This document shows, in pieces, positions 44,304 to 57,600 of a stretch of DNA of 60,000 nucleotides. The position numbers and the translations under genes are program-made. Every line of letters begins with the position of its first letter. Position 1 is the first letter of the stretch. The DNA is from Adiantum capillus-veneris (Eukaryota > Streptophyta > Polypodiopsida > Polypodiales > Pteridaceae), in contig CM043950.1 of the NCBI GenBank assembly GCA_014529385.2, positions 68,104,435 through 68,164,434 on the forward strand, in the 5' to 3' direction. The notes below the pieces were generated by a model. It made no database searches and had not been told where the DNA came from. It saw nothing but the letters and a program-made list of their open reading frames with translations.

Positions 44304-45642
44304 CACTAGAATGGTAACAGGACACTTTTATGTCCTTGGACACTTTTGTGTCCTGTTAAGTGACCATTTTGCTTGAATTATTTGAAGAGTATGAAAATGA
44401 ATTTCTAGGTGCTATATATCCACAAAGTTGCCTTATGAGCTGAAAAAACCTTGACATTTTTTTTGGAGTATCGATCTCACCATTAACCTTACTCTTGCAC
44501 AACATTTTTGAAACTAAACTGTGTGAAAAAACGGGTCCTGTTTTTGGCTTTTTTTTCATTTTTGGCAACTATACCACTCTAAACTTCATGTTTGTGAGGT
44601 TTAGATGGCTAGAGGTTAGGCCTTCATAGTTCTCAACATGTTTTGATGCTTGTAGGGAGAGCTAAGTGCTAAAATTGAAAGTTATGACCAACTTACAAGA
44701 ATTGCATAATCCTGATTTTTGGCCAAAATTAGCACTTTTCTGTTTGTTTTGGTGGCTTTCTTGATATCCAAATTCAGTTTTGATTGTGTAAGTGTAATGT
44801 ATAACATAAAGCTAATCTTCCTTGAGTTTTGGGGGACCTAATATGCTATATATCATAGTATATGATGATGGTTGAGTTTTTTAATTGCTGAAGAATAGGA
44901 TACATTTTAGAGTAGCAAGTATAACTTTCTCAATATTGCTAGTTTCTTAGGCCAATTGTGTGTATTTTGTAGGTAGTAACCATATCTAATCATAGACTAC
45001 AAACTTGGCTAGATATTGAGTAGTTTCTATGGGTTTCTAGAGGTCATAATGCTAAACCCAGTTTTTTTATGTTTGCTGTATTTAGCACTTTATCATTGCC
45101 CCTAAGGTTCCACTTAGTAAGAGATCCATTATCCTTTTGACATGCTCCATGGATCCTTTTGAATCCAAAGGCCCAAAGGGAACTAGAAAACATGTATATA
45201 GTATCTGTATTGAGCGTGACTATAGAAACTTTGATGATAGGTCCGCAGAATGGCAAAAATGCAATTTTTTTGTACCTATTTCTTTTGCCCAAAAAAAATT
45301 TAGTGAGGTAAAAGCAACCATATGTTTCGATCACCAACCCATTGAAGTTAACAGGTCATTTTATCTCATGTCCTACAAAAATCCCCACTCTTACTTATAT
45401 GCAAACAACCATAAGAAATTGTTGTTTTGGGCAAAATGCAGTGGTCCATCAACTTTGGAGGCTTGTAGTGACCAAGGGATGAGAAAACTTACAAGTTTCT
45501 CATTTTTTCCATATGTAGTAGTTCTTGAACTATAAGCTCATGAAAGGATTTTTCAAAATGAGTGGATCTACTATGGTTTTGGAATTTTTTTCCAAAACCC
45601 TGAAAGGACACTTTTATGTCCTGTTACGTTACCATTCTAGTG
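44304..45642. mobile_element. piggyBac-like element flanked by TTAA
   Basis: 1339 bp with perfect 15-bp inverted ends CACTAGAATGGTAAC, each directly flanked by TTAA (44300-44303 and 45643-45646). Only a 4-bp TTAA duplication fits; a 3-bp one (TAA versus TTA) does not, so this is not a CACTA element despite its CACTA start. The first eight bases differ by one from the moth piggyBac end (CCCTAGAA). Subterminal AGGACACTTTTATGTCC occurs at both ends (44319 and 45605) plus a second GGACACTTTTGTGTCC on the left. A 132-codon frame at 45137-45535 shows no piggyBac transposase motif that I can see, so it looks non-autonomous. Confidence 0.7.
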
Positions 45643-46249
45643 TTAAGCACAGAAACACTTATCCATGGTCAAAACATCAAAAAACAACCATTCAAACCTT
45701 CAAATCAATGCATTTAGCTCACAAGCAATGTGTTGCGAACCGCATTGGAATTGAAAATGGTTATACTTAAATTGTAGAGCAAGAGACGAGGAACACAATG
45801 TGCTATTCGAAAATGAATTTTGATTACTAGTCCACGAGAAAAGTGGATTACAACTTCTAGCAGCAAGAAGCTTCTCACAGTGCACGTTCAAAACTCCCTT
45901 TTAGCTAATGATATCCTTTTGTCTAAAACTAAGGGTTTTGACTTAAAGGCTAAGGGAACTTTCCCACAGCCATTCGGCCATTTAAAAGGGTGCAGACTCA
46001 AAGATGCTAAGAGGTATGCCAAAATATATTACAATTACAAATCTTCATTAGCTGAATTACACAGCTTCATTCAAAAAAATGAGCGAGTGTTACAAGGTTT
46101 GGTGTACATCTGCCTGTTACGTGTTAGTTTGTTGTGTCTGCCAAACATTCCCCCCTTTCTATTCATTGCACGTCCTTGTCCAATCTATCTTCTTTGAGTG
46201 TAGTCTACTGTCTTTTCTCTATTGTTGCAGTGATGTGCCTGAACTTCTA

Positions 46250-49200
46250 TGCTCTTGCCTTGATCTCCACTTTTGTTGCCAGCTCTCTGAAAGGGTTATT
46301 GCTGAGAATACTTTGATATGCTATATGGCATGATGGCAGATCTTTTGTCATAGGATTGAATATGGAGGAGTCCACCTCGAAGAATCTGGTCATGAACGCC
46401 TCCTCGAAAGTTTGCATGTACTGGGAGGGCAGGAACATGAATACAATCCCATGATGACATTCTTGCTTGGGATTTTTGTCTCCATATTCCAGTAGAGTCC
46501 TCTTGTGCCTTCCACAAAAATCTGCCAGGGATGCTCTGCTGCCTCTATATCATTGAAAGCCATTATGCAGTTGATTAGCATCTTGGCAATTTTCACGAGC
46601 ATCTGGCATGCGAGATCCAGGATCTCCTTCATCATGTTAATGACCCCTTTGAGTGTCCGGACCATGTACTTTTCTGACGGGGGGTTGTTATTGATTGGTT
46701 TTGTTATGAGTGGGTAGTTCAATACTGGCGGACTTTTTCTATGCCAAGAGTAAAAGCTGACCCAAAATCGCCATACGTTGATGGGATAGTACATTGGGTC
46801 GATCCTAAGGTGATGCGGAGCGTTCTTGTAGCAGGTTTTGTCTGTTGGTCGTTGCTCAAACCACTTCTTTCGCCAGAGGGGTTGATTGTCAATGATGGTC
46901 TTAATTTGAATTGCAATGACAGGAACATCTCTGTAATCCCCTCGGCTGTTTGGTTCAAGGTCCGATAGCATTCTTTGTTTCCACAATCTAGCCTCCCATC
47001 GCAATAGTGTCAGGGCCATCATCTCATGCTCGAGGTTTTTTACCACCTCATTTGGAGTGATCATGAGTAGTGTAGCCGATTCCAGCACTCTCAATTCATA
47101 CAGCAGGTATTCCTTGTGTGAGGGGTCTTTGACTTCTAAGATCCAGCACTGAATTTCTTCCTTGGCTGAATCCGAGATGGATGTTGTGGCTTAATCTTCA
47201 GATTCCTACGTTGCTTTTTCACCAATGCTTGTAGTTGGCACATCTGTTTTTTGCGCTTCAAATGTGGTTTGCTCAAATCCTCCTTCTTGCTTAAAGTCCA
47301 CTAGGGCTGTTTGTTGAGGCTTTGCTTGAATTTCCCTCAGAGTCTCCAAATCCCCCCGTGTCTCTGCCAATTGCTTCCTCGGTTCTTCAATTTCCTCGTC
47401 TTTGGCTTTTTGCAGTGCCCTATGTCCTGCTGTCATGATTTGTCTATCATACTTTTCCTTAGCAAGGGCCTCTTTTAGATCTTTAACCTCTTGCTTTAGG
47501 GAGGTTGATCTAGCAGTCATGGTTGAGGATGTAGGCATCTCTTGTATGGCTAAAAGCTAGGTCAAACTCTTGCTGAACACAACGTATAACTCTTGTAGCT
47601 TTTTGTTATGTTCCCTTTCTTTGATTAGTTCCTCCTCGAGGCGTTGCTGCTCAACTTGCAGGGTAGTGTTTGCCTCATTAAATTGCTACACCTCCTTCTA
47701 ATAGTAGGCTGCATTTTCCTATTCTCTTTGCAACTCGGATTGGACTTGTAGCTGTACTTTCTCCGATTCCTTTATTCTTTGTGTTAGCTGCAAAGTATTT
47801 TTAGCTACCTTAGACGCCTCTCTTTTGGTGTCTTCTAGCTCTAACTCGTGCAAGTTGTAGAGAGCCCTTTGGCATTGAAACTGGAGCTTGATCTGCTCAA
47901 TAAGCATCAATGTCAAATGATTTGATCATTTCTACTCCCTCCTCTACTACAGCTTGCGATCTAGGCGATCTTGGTTTTCGTTGGCTTCTTTGACCCTGAC
48001 CTGATGTCCCAGCCTCTTCAACCATTTTTTCCTTCAGTTTCAGTTCTTCTATTGCTGCTGAAATTGGGGTAGGCCTTGGTTGTATTGCCTCCGTTTCCTG
48101 ATCTGTCTTTCCTTTTGATTGCACCTTCTCCGCTCCTTGATCTGGGAGGTCCACAACTTTTTCTATCTTTTCTTTTGCATTCTCTATTGGTACCTCCTTA
48201 TCTTTGGGAGCATCAAATTCCTAACCCTGCTGGTCAAGCGTGTCTTGCTCTTCCTTCCCTTGTGAGTTATCTTCCTCTTCCTGGGTCTGAGTGGATTTGT
48301 CAGATGATTCGAGATCATCAATGCGTGGTCTCTTTGCCTCTTCTTTCTCTCTTAGCTCCATCTTTCTTTTGAGCTCGTTATGGATCCGTTTCCACATGGC
48401 ATTGACAATCTCTCGATTCTCCTTGGCTTCTTGTCTTTTTCGCTGCTTGATTTGTTCCAGATCTGATGTCTGCTTGCGTAGCAGCGGAACATTTTCTTCT
48501 TCTTGTTATTCTTTCTCATCATCATCTTGTGTTCCTTGACTTATTTTTTCTTCATGCTTCTGTTAGTGGATCCTTTTCCTCAATGCCTGCGCTTCTTCCA
48601 TTGTTCTCCTGGTTTGAGTAATTGGGATGGCTTCTGCCACGTGGTCAGTTTTCTTCCTCAATCTTGTATATCCAAGGGAGAACTGATTGTCATGATCCTC
48701 TTTTGAAGATTGGTACTCCGAAGGGGTATCTCTTTGTTGGGACCCAGCTTCTTGACTACTTCGAGCATCCAACTCTGTCTTTTTGCTCTCAGAGTCCTTC
48801 ACGATTGCACTTTGCCTTGTTTGTTTAGCTTTTGGTTTCAGCCTTGTGGATGGTCTAGCCACAGGTCTTACTACTCTTTTAGATTTGTGAATCATATATA
48901 TCTGCGCTTCTGCGGGGTGGTAGATCATCAATCATCCCTAATGGTTGATAGGCAATTTGTGTTAGCATTGGTCCCGCGTTCATGTAGGTCTTTCATTTTT
49001 GGCTCCCGTTAGGTTTGCTTCAACGATGTTGTTGAGAAGGTAATTTTCGAAGTCGTAGAGCTGACCAGTCTTCTCTTTGCCAAGCCCATTGCCATTACTA
49101 CTGCCATGTGCAACAGCAGTTATGTATATCTTGGTGGCTTCTGCACTTTGAAGTGTTGCAATAAGACGCGCAACGGCAATTCATTTTCTGAGTATATCAA

Positions 49201-49696
49201 ATCCTGATATGTCAACTTGTGGCCTCTTTGCTTCAGGAAAACTTTGTTGTTGGCTATTGCTTTTGTCTTTTGCAATAGATTGTGCATCCCTTGTTGCAAA
49301 TGGAGAGCCTCATTGATTATTTTTGTTGTGACCTTAACCTTGCCTGTTGCCCCATATTTCTCAGTCAGAGTGGCTTCCCCATTGTATGAATAGAGTTATG
49401 ACTTCATGATCTTGTCTGAAGTCTGTTCCCCAGGGTGGTAATCGTAGAAAGCTGTCCAATTGTACGCACCTGCCCCCTGCTTATACTTCTGGCTTTTGAT
49501 GCAGTGTCCACATTTCCCTTGGGAAGATAGTGGTTTTCACTATTTCTTCATCCGCAACTTGGAATCTTCTAATGAATATGTTAGCCGGTATTGCTTCAAG
49601 TACCTGTTCAATGTTATGAGCCTTCTCATTTGGGGAGATATCTGTTATCTCATAAGGTGCACCTTCCCACTCCCTTTCTACTTTACTTTGAGGCAT
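46250..49696 (-). pseudogene. Degenerate retroelement-like coding region with long coiled coil
   Basis: Minus-strand reading pieces follow one another from 49696 (MPQSKVEREWEGAPYEITD) through a frame giving GAGAYNWTAFYDYHPGEQ (about 49470-49410), a charged Lys/Glu-rich region 48931-47900 (SSKEDHDNQFSLGYTRLR, EEAKRPRIDDLESSDKSTQT), heptad-like coiled coil 47916-47206 (KEALAKEKYDRQI, QKAKDEEIEEPRKQL) and a C-terminal block 47094-46390 (VLNYPLITKPINNNPPSEKY). Multiple stops and frame changes. The size and layout suggest the gag or accessory protein of a large plant retroelement, but I do not recognise the family and no pol follows on the same strand. Confidence 0.4.
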
Positions 49697-49887
49697 CCTG
49701 TGGTCAATTAAGCATTGGAAACAGGTTTAGCAATTGATCAAAACTGTCGTAAAGTTGAAGAAATGCAAACTTGACCATAAAATGCAAAATGAGCATAATT
49801 TTGTCAAAACTACCCCAAATTTGACCAAATTTCACCAGTGCATCTAGGGTTACTATAGGCACAAGGGCATAGTGTAGCAGATGAATT

Positions 49888-51103
49888 CTGGCAAAAAGGT
49901 ACATGGATAGCGATCCATGTTGGGAAACATTTTGAAAATCCAACTAGGAGAGGTTGTTCCTGGGCATGTGGAGATGCTATTGTGCAATTTCTTTGGATTT
50001 ATGGTTTGCGGTACATGGATCGCGATCGATGTTGGACAACATTTTGAAAATCTGATGATACCATCCGGTAGGGTTCATCTAGATGATGCCTTGGTCCAAA
50101 AAGTTTGGGATTTGGATCATTGGTTTGGTACTTAGGCTAATTTTTGGAAATCTTCTGCATACTTAGAGAAATTTGGCATTTTGAAGTGGATTTTGGAATT
50201 CAAATGGCTTGAAAACTTCATGGCTTGGCTTCTTGAACATACTAGGCCAGATGGTATGGATTTTTCTTTGTTTGGGCAGAAAGGTGCATGGATCACGATC
50301 CATTTTGGGAAGGATTTTGATACAATTTCTTTGCACATATGTTCCCATAGGTCTTCCTAGTACACTGGTGAAATGTTTTCAAATTTGGACATGTTTTTTT
50401 CTTAGTTTACCCCATTTCCCAGTTTATGGCCATGTTTTTTCTGTCTTGACCATCTCTATTTTTTGGATCCACTTTTGGGCAAATCCTTGGCCTGATATCT
50501 GTTATTGCCTTGATTCCCAATGATTTGCGCCTGTAATTCACAGCTTTGCCTAGCTCCCTGTCAAATTCCATCAAAATCTGAATCCATTTGAGGAGACAAA
50601 TTGATCCAAGAAAATTGCACCACTTTGCAGGTAGTCTTTTGCTTGGTTTTGATCCTAAAAACACCCTTAAGTTACATCTCCTTGGTGATAGGCTTTGAAG
50701 AGAGTGTGAATCTTTCCAACTAGGTAAAGCAACAAATGAAAACTCCTTAAGAACTATGCTTTTAGCTCTACTCCATGAGTTTTGCTGGAATCAATTCTTT
50801 TTTTCCTTTGAAAATGGCCAAAAGACCATTTGCAGACTGAAGGTAGCAAACTAGGAGGATTTGATGATTTAAGAGAAATTTTTGTGATTATTTTTGTTGC
50901 ACCAGTCATATTTTTGCATTCCCCAGCTAGTGAACAACTCCTGCCCTGATTTTGGCAAAAAGGTACATGGATCGCGATCCATGTTGGGAAGCATTTTGCA
51001 ATTCCAGCTAGAGGAGGTTGTTTCTGGTCACCTATGGATGCTTATGTTAAAAAAATTCTGATTTTAGGGTTTGAGGAACATGGATCGCGAACCATGTTCT
51101 ACC
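49888..51103. repeat. Duplicated module with recurring 18-bp palindrome
   Basis: A block of about 150 bp beginning GGCAAAAAGGTACATGGAT occurs at 49890-50045 and 50953-51103. Each holds two copies of a palindrome, CATGGATCGCGATCCATG or one to two changes from it: 49902-49919, 50014-50031, 50966-50983 (perfect), 51079-51096; a lone fifth copy is at 50287-50304. Located upstream (minus-strand sense) of the coding remnant at 46.2-49.7 kb. Confidence 0.85.
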
Positions 51104-51391
51104 ACCTTTTGCAGTTGTTTTTGCCCTGTATGATTCTACCAGCTACTTGGGGTCTACTGATGAAAGGTTTTTGGTTTTGGATGAGTTTTGAAGTCCCCCA
51201 TTGGCCATGATAGTTTGCAGATTTTGTGACTTTGTACTCCTGATCTGTTGTTTTGCCAATGTTGATGCAGTATGGGACATACATACATGTTCTTGTAGGG
51301 TTAATGATCATACCTGTCGAATCCGGTGTAGTAAGAACTACCGAGGTGGTCGCAGTGGGCAGAAACAAATCCAAAAACCCTATGCTTATGT

Positions 51392-51393
<2 letters not shown>

Positions 51394-51469
<76 letters not shown>
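51394..51469. repeat. (CT)n microsatellite
   Basis: About 38 uninterrupted CT units. 51480-52700 otherwise has no supported gene apart from Gln/Asn-rich minus-strand frames next to the protease remnant. Confidence 0.95.
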
Positions 51470-51472
<3 letters not shown>

Positions 51473-52426
51473 AATGCAAATGAGCTTATGTTGCCTGATT
51501 TGCTATATGTTCCTAGTCTACCCAGAATGCCCCATTCATACTTATCTCCATTGATCATATCTTGTTGTTCATATCACATGTAGTTCAAACCATTCTAAAT
51601 TCTGATATTCTGATATTCAGTCGACAAATGACGTTTGATCTGCAGTTTTGATCCTTTAGAAGTTGGCTCAAAATCCATCGTGTGCGGAATCTTTTCATAT
51701 TTGCCATGTTCGAAGCCCTTGCTTTGAAGTTTTGGCGTTTGCTTTCCAAAGTCAATTCCGACTTTCCTACCTTGATTTATCAATTTTTGTTGATTATCTC
51801 TCATTTTTTGCTTTTTAGTAGAAGAAAATTATTTACAATTATTATTAATTGGCCAAAAATTAGCCAAAATTAGTGCAATCTCTCATACATACATATTCTT
51901 AACCCAATATTAGATGGTGTCGGTATGGCTCATGATTATGCCGGCTAAGAGTTTATAAGGCTCTGAAAAGATTGTTTTAAAGAAAAAGAAAAGAAAAGAA
52001 TAATATGATAATAATATATACAAAATGATAATCCTGTTGCATTTTCCCCCCTTCCTAGAGTGAGTCGTCCCAGACGAACATGTGTTAGAGTGCATGGGAA
52101 CAAAGTATGTATCTATGCATAGCGGTATAGGGTGGCTCTATAATGCCAATGTAGGATATGCAAGGGGAAACAAAATGTTTTGCAAGAGAGGGGTGCTAAA
52201 CAATATGTTCAGTGGTTGCAAATGGCGAGGTTATGTTGAAGCTTCGCAGTCCAGACAGTAGTAATTATAGAAGACGCGCCCTATGTTTGATGGGGATCTA
52301 CAGAAATTGTGACCCAGCTTGTTGTTTTGGGCGCCACTGGAATAGCTTTGGTGTGGATTCCCTTGAAAAGGCATCTTGTAAGCGAGTTTATTTTGGTTTC
52401 CATTCCCACTTGACATTTTTTGGTTG

Positions 52427-52988
52427 TCAATGTTGATGTTGGACTGGCCTAGGTTGCCTGACAAAAGCTTTGGGCGGTTTGTCAAGGTTTGATTTTTCTT
52501 GAGGCAATGCAGGCTGGCTTGTATTACTTTGTCGTTTTTGTATCCACAATATCTCCGGATTGGTTTGCATGATGGAATTTTTAACCAGATTTTTTTGACC
52601 ACCGTTGAAGAATATTGCAGAATTGGAGCAGGTGTTGATTGTAAAGGTTTCCATACATGATCTGATTGTACAAAGGGTGTGGCAAAAGATTAGTCCTCTA
52701 GTCTGAGCTGCAAAAGGTATTATCCTACCAGTTTGGTGTGGCTTGATAAGTGCCCATCCATGGCACTCCCAGAATAGCTGCTTCGTTAAGATCCTTATCC
52801 TTGACCACATAAAATTGATGCGGACAAACTGTTCCATGAATAGTGATTGGTAAATTTACGTGTCCTAGGCTGTCCATTGTGCCTTTGTTTTCCGCTTTGA
52901 ACCCCATTGTGTTTGGCATTAGAGGTTCCCATGTGAGTTTTTTGAAAGTGGAGTAGTTAACAACATTAGCTCTTGCCCCAGTGTCCAC
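52427..52988 (-). pseudogene. Retropepsin-like (retroelement protease) remnant
   Basis: Minus-strand frame opens MDTGARANVVNYSTFKKL, a retropepsin DTGA active site with the expected hydrophobic follow-up, then LGHVNLPITIHG and HQFYVVKD, AILGVPWMG, matching the flap and ILG blocks of gypsy proteases. A frame change near 52800 leads to a basic linker with PPKAFVRQPRPVQHQH to about 52430. No RT follows on this strand, and the gypsy RT at 57 kb lies upstream in sense, so this belongs to a different, truncated retroelement. Confidence 0.6.
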
Positions 52989-53339
52989 TAATGCTCACAT
53001 GGTGGTTCCATGAGCAAGTTGTATCCAACCTCATGCATAGATCCATTCCACCTAACCATGTAGCCCCGTTTGTATGGATGCTATCGGAATAGTATAGATA
53101 CAATCATTTTGTTGTGCTTTTCTCTAAAAATTTGCTTGCTCCTTGCGCTTTAACATTTTGATTTTGGCTTTTTGTTGTGCATGTTCCCGAATGTCATGTG
53201 CTTGACTTTTGTGCTAATTGTTGCATGTATTGTTTCGTGTTCTTCTGGTGTCAGTTGAAGAAGATATTTCTTTAATCTGCAGCCACTCATCCAATTAGGC
53301 ATCTCCTCACTGCTAATGTTGCAAGATTTATGGTACCAC

Positions 53340-54597
53340 TTTGTGATATATCATGTATTACAAAAGGCCCATCCCTCGCTTTTAAGTTTTTCGGAGTGTT
53401 GTTCAGGGTATACATTAAAACATATCCCCATTTTTGAACTCCTTGCTAATCACGCTGTGAGCGGGATGGAAACACACACAAAGCCTCTATAATGACCCAA
53501 CACACACTCTTGGGATGATACACACACACATTATGGGGAACCACTCGGCTTACACAACCAGCTTGGCCGAGACAGGAAACACACAGACGGAGTGAGAAGA
53601 GAGAGATTTCCCACTTGCCCACTCAAAACTCACACATACACACTCACACACACACTCTCAATTCAGCTCAAAGGAGGCAAATTGCTGTTGTTTAGACTCA
53701 ATGAAGCTCAGCCCAACACCAATGGGGCAAATAGTTTACACAGTATTGAGGAAATACACCAGATACAACCACAAAGTTAAGCAGAGGCTTCACTCACCGG
53801 AGAAGATTACACAGAAAAATAACAGAAAATCTGTAAGGAATTTGGAAAAATGGACAGCTCCATTGCGTCCGGAACGCCCAAAAACCCCAGTCTACAATGT
53901 CAAAGTGCTCAAATCCGACCTCGGATGAGCAGTTTAAGGCTAAAAAATGCTCCAAAAACAGCAAAAACACACTTGTGGCTGTTCCTCCTCTCTTCTCCAC
54001 GTTTTTTCTGGTTTTCTCTCTGTTTTCTCAGTTCCCACACTCATCTTTATTAGTTGGGCACCCTTGGCCTTTTAGATGACCTCAAACGGACCCCGAACAT
54101 GCCAAAAACTGACCTTACAGTGCATAGTTGTCACCTTTTTGCATCATCCGCACACCTGGCACTCAGTTTTTCCCAATAATGCATCCCGCAACCACCTGCA
54201 GTGGCCCCAAAAATTGGTCCTCATGATGAACTTTCTGCATAAGTATCACAAAAAAACACCCACGTCGTGTCCATACTTCTCCGCGTGCAAGTATTGACCC
54301 CGTTTGACCTCCTGACGCCACTCGATGCCATCTGACGCACCTGCTTACCTCATGTCATCGGCCCACGGATATCTTCCTCGAGAAGTTTTACGCGCTACCA
54401 ACTCCTCCTTATTGTAGAAAAAACACACTGGTACTGATAATAGTGAAAATCGTTGCACTATTTACACCATGTCCTACCTGTACACACGTGGGCCCCACAT
54501 AACCATGTGGCTATGGAAAATGGGCAATTCTTTATTTGATGCACCATGCATGTATATGTACATATGCGCAATCCCTTGCTCCAAAAAACTCCTGACA
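53340..54597 (-). other. Possible 3' LTR/UTR of the gypsy element
   Basis: Just past the integrase stop (54626) the minus strand reads AGGGGATGGGCAAATTATG then TGTCAGGAG, which looks like a polypurine tract and LTR start at 54597. The following 1.2 kb is non-coding with a CA-rich patch (53460-53660). The second LTR is not in the window, so the extent cannot be tested. Confidence 0.35.
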
Positions 54598-54625
54598 TAA
54601 TTTGCCCATCCCCTAGCCTGCTAGA

Positions 54626-57600
54626 TCATTTATGATCAGCAGCAGCAAAGAGAGATATGAGACTTGCCGCATCACAGGTCTCCTCATCCCTCACCAACAC
54701 TACTTGATCCAGAGACAGCTCATCTTGCTCCACCATCATCAATCTAGCATGATACAATTTAAGACGCAATCCATTTACCCTTGACTTATGTAGAACACCA
54801 TCCAGGTTAGCCAGCTGATATGTGCCATTTGGAAAACACTCCACTACCTTGAAAGGGCCTTCCCACTTAATTTGAAACTTCTTCTGGAAGGTGTTGTCCA
54901 GCTTACTGTTGTAGCGCAAAACCAAGTCATGTTTCTTGATACCCTTACTTTTGACCTTTTCATTTATCTTTGCCAAAGCCTTATCCTGCATCTGCCCATA
55001 ATGCTCCAATGCGCTCATCCTATCCAACTGGACCTCTTGTAACTGCAAGAGCCTCTCTTTGAATGCATCACTAGGCGGCCCAAGCAACTTCTCTAACATC
55101 TTGACCACAGGAAACTCTACCTCCACAGGCAATAGTGCTTCCTTTCCATACACCAAATGAAATGAAGTAAACCCTGTACCTGTCTTCACCGAAGTACGGT
55201 AAGTCCATAATGCACTAGGCAATTCCAAATCCCAATTCTTTCCTTGGTGCTCCGTCACTTTAGAAAGAATTTGTACCAACTCACCATTGAATCTTTCATT
55301 TAAGCAATTACACTGCGGGTAATAAGGAGTGGTATGCTGGTGCCTAATCTTCATCTTTGTGCATAAGAAGTCTAGCAGTTTAGCTCTAAATCCTGGCCCC
55401 TTATCTGAAAGTAGCTCTAATGGCACCCCAAACTTGCAACATATTTCATCATACACAAAGTTTGCCACATCCTTTGCAGTGATCTATTTTACTACTATAG
55501 CCTCTGTCCATCTAGAGAGATAGTCCACAGCCATCAAGATATAGCTTTTGCCCCTGCTTGTGATAGGTAACGGGCCTATTGCATCAATCCCCCACTTTTC
55601 AAACACATCAAACGCCATAATGGTTTTTCGTAGCTCTGGCTTCAACACTCTCTTCCCAAATGCTTGACACCCATTGCAAGACCTACACCAATGGTGAACA
55701 TCCTTGTACAAACTAGGCCATACATACCCCTCTTGCAAAATCTTATGCAAGGTGATCTTTAGAGCAAAATGGCCACCACATGCGCCTTCATGATTCTCTT
55801 CCAACACTCTGTAAATATCCTACCGCCAAGGTACACGTCTCAACACGAGATCAACCCCTTTCATGTATAAGACATCACCAATCAATTTGTACCTGTATGC
55901 TCTACGCACAAAGCCATACTTCTTAGACTTCTGAATCTCCTTTGGAATGATTCCTGTTAGCAAAAACTCCTCTTCTTGAGCCAAATTTTCCCGGCCATGA
56001 TAAAGAGATAAAGTGGTCCTCAACACAAATAGCTCCCCAATCATGCCTTGAGCTGCTTCATGTGCCTCTCCATTTAGAGCACGTTCAATGTGTCTGATGC
56101 TCCATGCTTCGAACTTTTTTAACATGCCTTTAATTCTGAAGCACATTTCCTTCAATGAGGTGTTCTTGCTCTTCCACACACCCAGCACTTGCTTCACCAC
56201 TAACAAGGCATCACCTTTTATGCTCAACCTTCGAACCCCATGCTTCAAAAAAATGTGTAATCCGGCTTCCAGAGTAGCATATTCAGCCTCATTGTTACTA
56301 TGAGCATCCAATTTGAACCCTCTCTTGCATACTAGCTTCCCCTATCATAAAGTGCTATACCCCCTGAAGCTGCATCATGGCTCTTTCTATATGAACCATC
56401 AAAGAACAACACATGTGCATTGCTGATCTGTGGAACTTCTTCAACTACCCTTCTCACCACCTCTTCCTTAACAATAAGGGGATTCTCCTTGTAGGTCAAC
56501 AAATCAGCTAGGGTAGCCCTTGTACTATCTCCACTAGAAAAGAGAACTCAAACTCTTGCAGCTCAATTACCCATTTCTTCACCACATTTGACATGTTAGT
56601 ACCATTAATTAACTGTGGCAAAAAGGCATAACTCATCAAGAAAACAAAAGGCCGTGGTAGCAAGTAATGACGAAATCGTCGACAAGCAAATATTACACTG
56701 GCCATCACTAGCTCTACTCCCGAGAACTTTCTCTCCGCTACCAACTTCACTCAGCTTGCACAATACACTGGCCTCATATAATGGCTGCCCTTCCCCTTTT
56801 GCAATAGCATGGCTCCAATGGCATCATCCCCTATTGAGGGATTTACATAAAAAACTTTCTCCCAATCAGGAGCCTGCATGGCTAACAACCCCCCTAACAC
56901 CTCTTTCACCTCTTGAAACACTTCTTCACACTTGTCATCCCATTGCAATGGATCATGCTTTGCCACTTGTTGTATTGGATAAAGAATCTGAGAAGACAAT
57001 GGAATAAACCTTGCCATGTACTTCACTTTGTGTATAAAGGTTGCCAATTGCTTCGTACTCGTAGGTGATGGAAGAAGAATAATAATAGACTTAACCTTAT
57101 CTGGATCAGCATCAATGCCATTTTCTGACACCATATGGCCCAATAACTTCACCCTTGGGTGTGCTAGATGACATTTCTTTGGATTTAGTTGTCCTCCACA
57201 TTCATCATATCGAGCCAATACCATCTGCAGCTTCTCATGGTGTTTAGCCCTACTGCTATAAACACAGAAGTCATCCATAAAAGCTTTAACACAACTACCA
57301 ATGAAATGGTTCCAACACCCAATTTTCTCTCTCTTGATAGAAGGAAGGTCCATTTGACAACCCAAATGGCAATATTGTGTAGCAATAGCAGCCCCATGGC
57401 ATAATAAAAGTGGTCTTTGTGCGGTCTTTAAGAGCAATCTTCAATTGAAAATAGCCTGAAAAACCATCACACACACTGTACCTCTCATAACCTGCCACTG
57501 AATCCAAGATCTGATCGATGAATGGAAGAGGATATGGGTTCTTCTTAGTGGCTTCATTTAAGGGCTTAATATCTACACAAATCCTCCACTTCCCATCCTT

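Noticed and set aside
45137-45535. 132-codon frame inside the TTAA element as a transposase
   Set aside because: No piggyBac DDD blocks or C-terminal cysteine cluster seen; too short. Left as unexplained open frame.
44304-45642. Interpretation of the TTAA element as a CACTA transposon
   Set aside because: CACTA elements make 3-bp target duplications; flanks TAA and TTA are not a 3-bp direct repeat, whereas TTAA/TTAA is exact.
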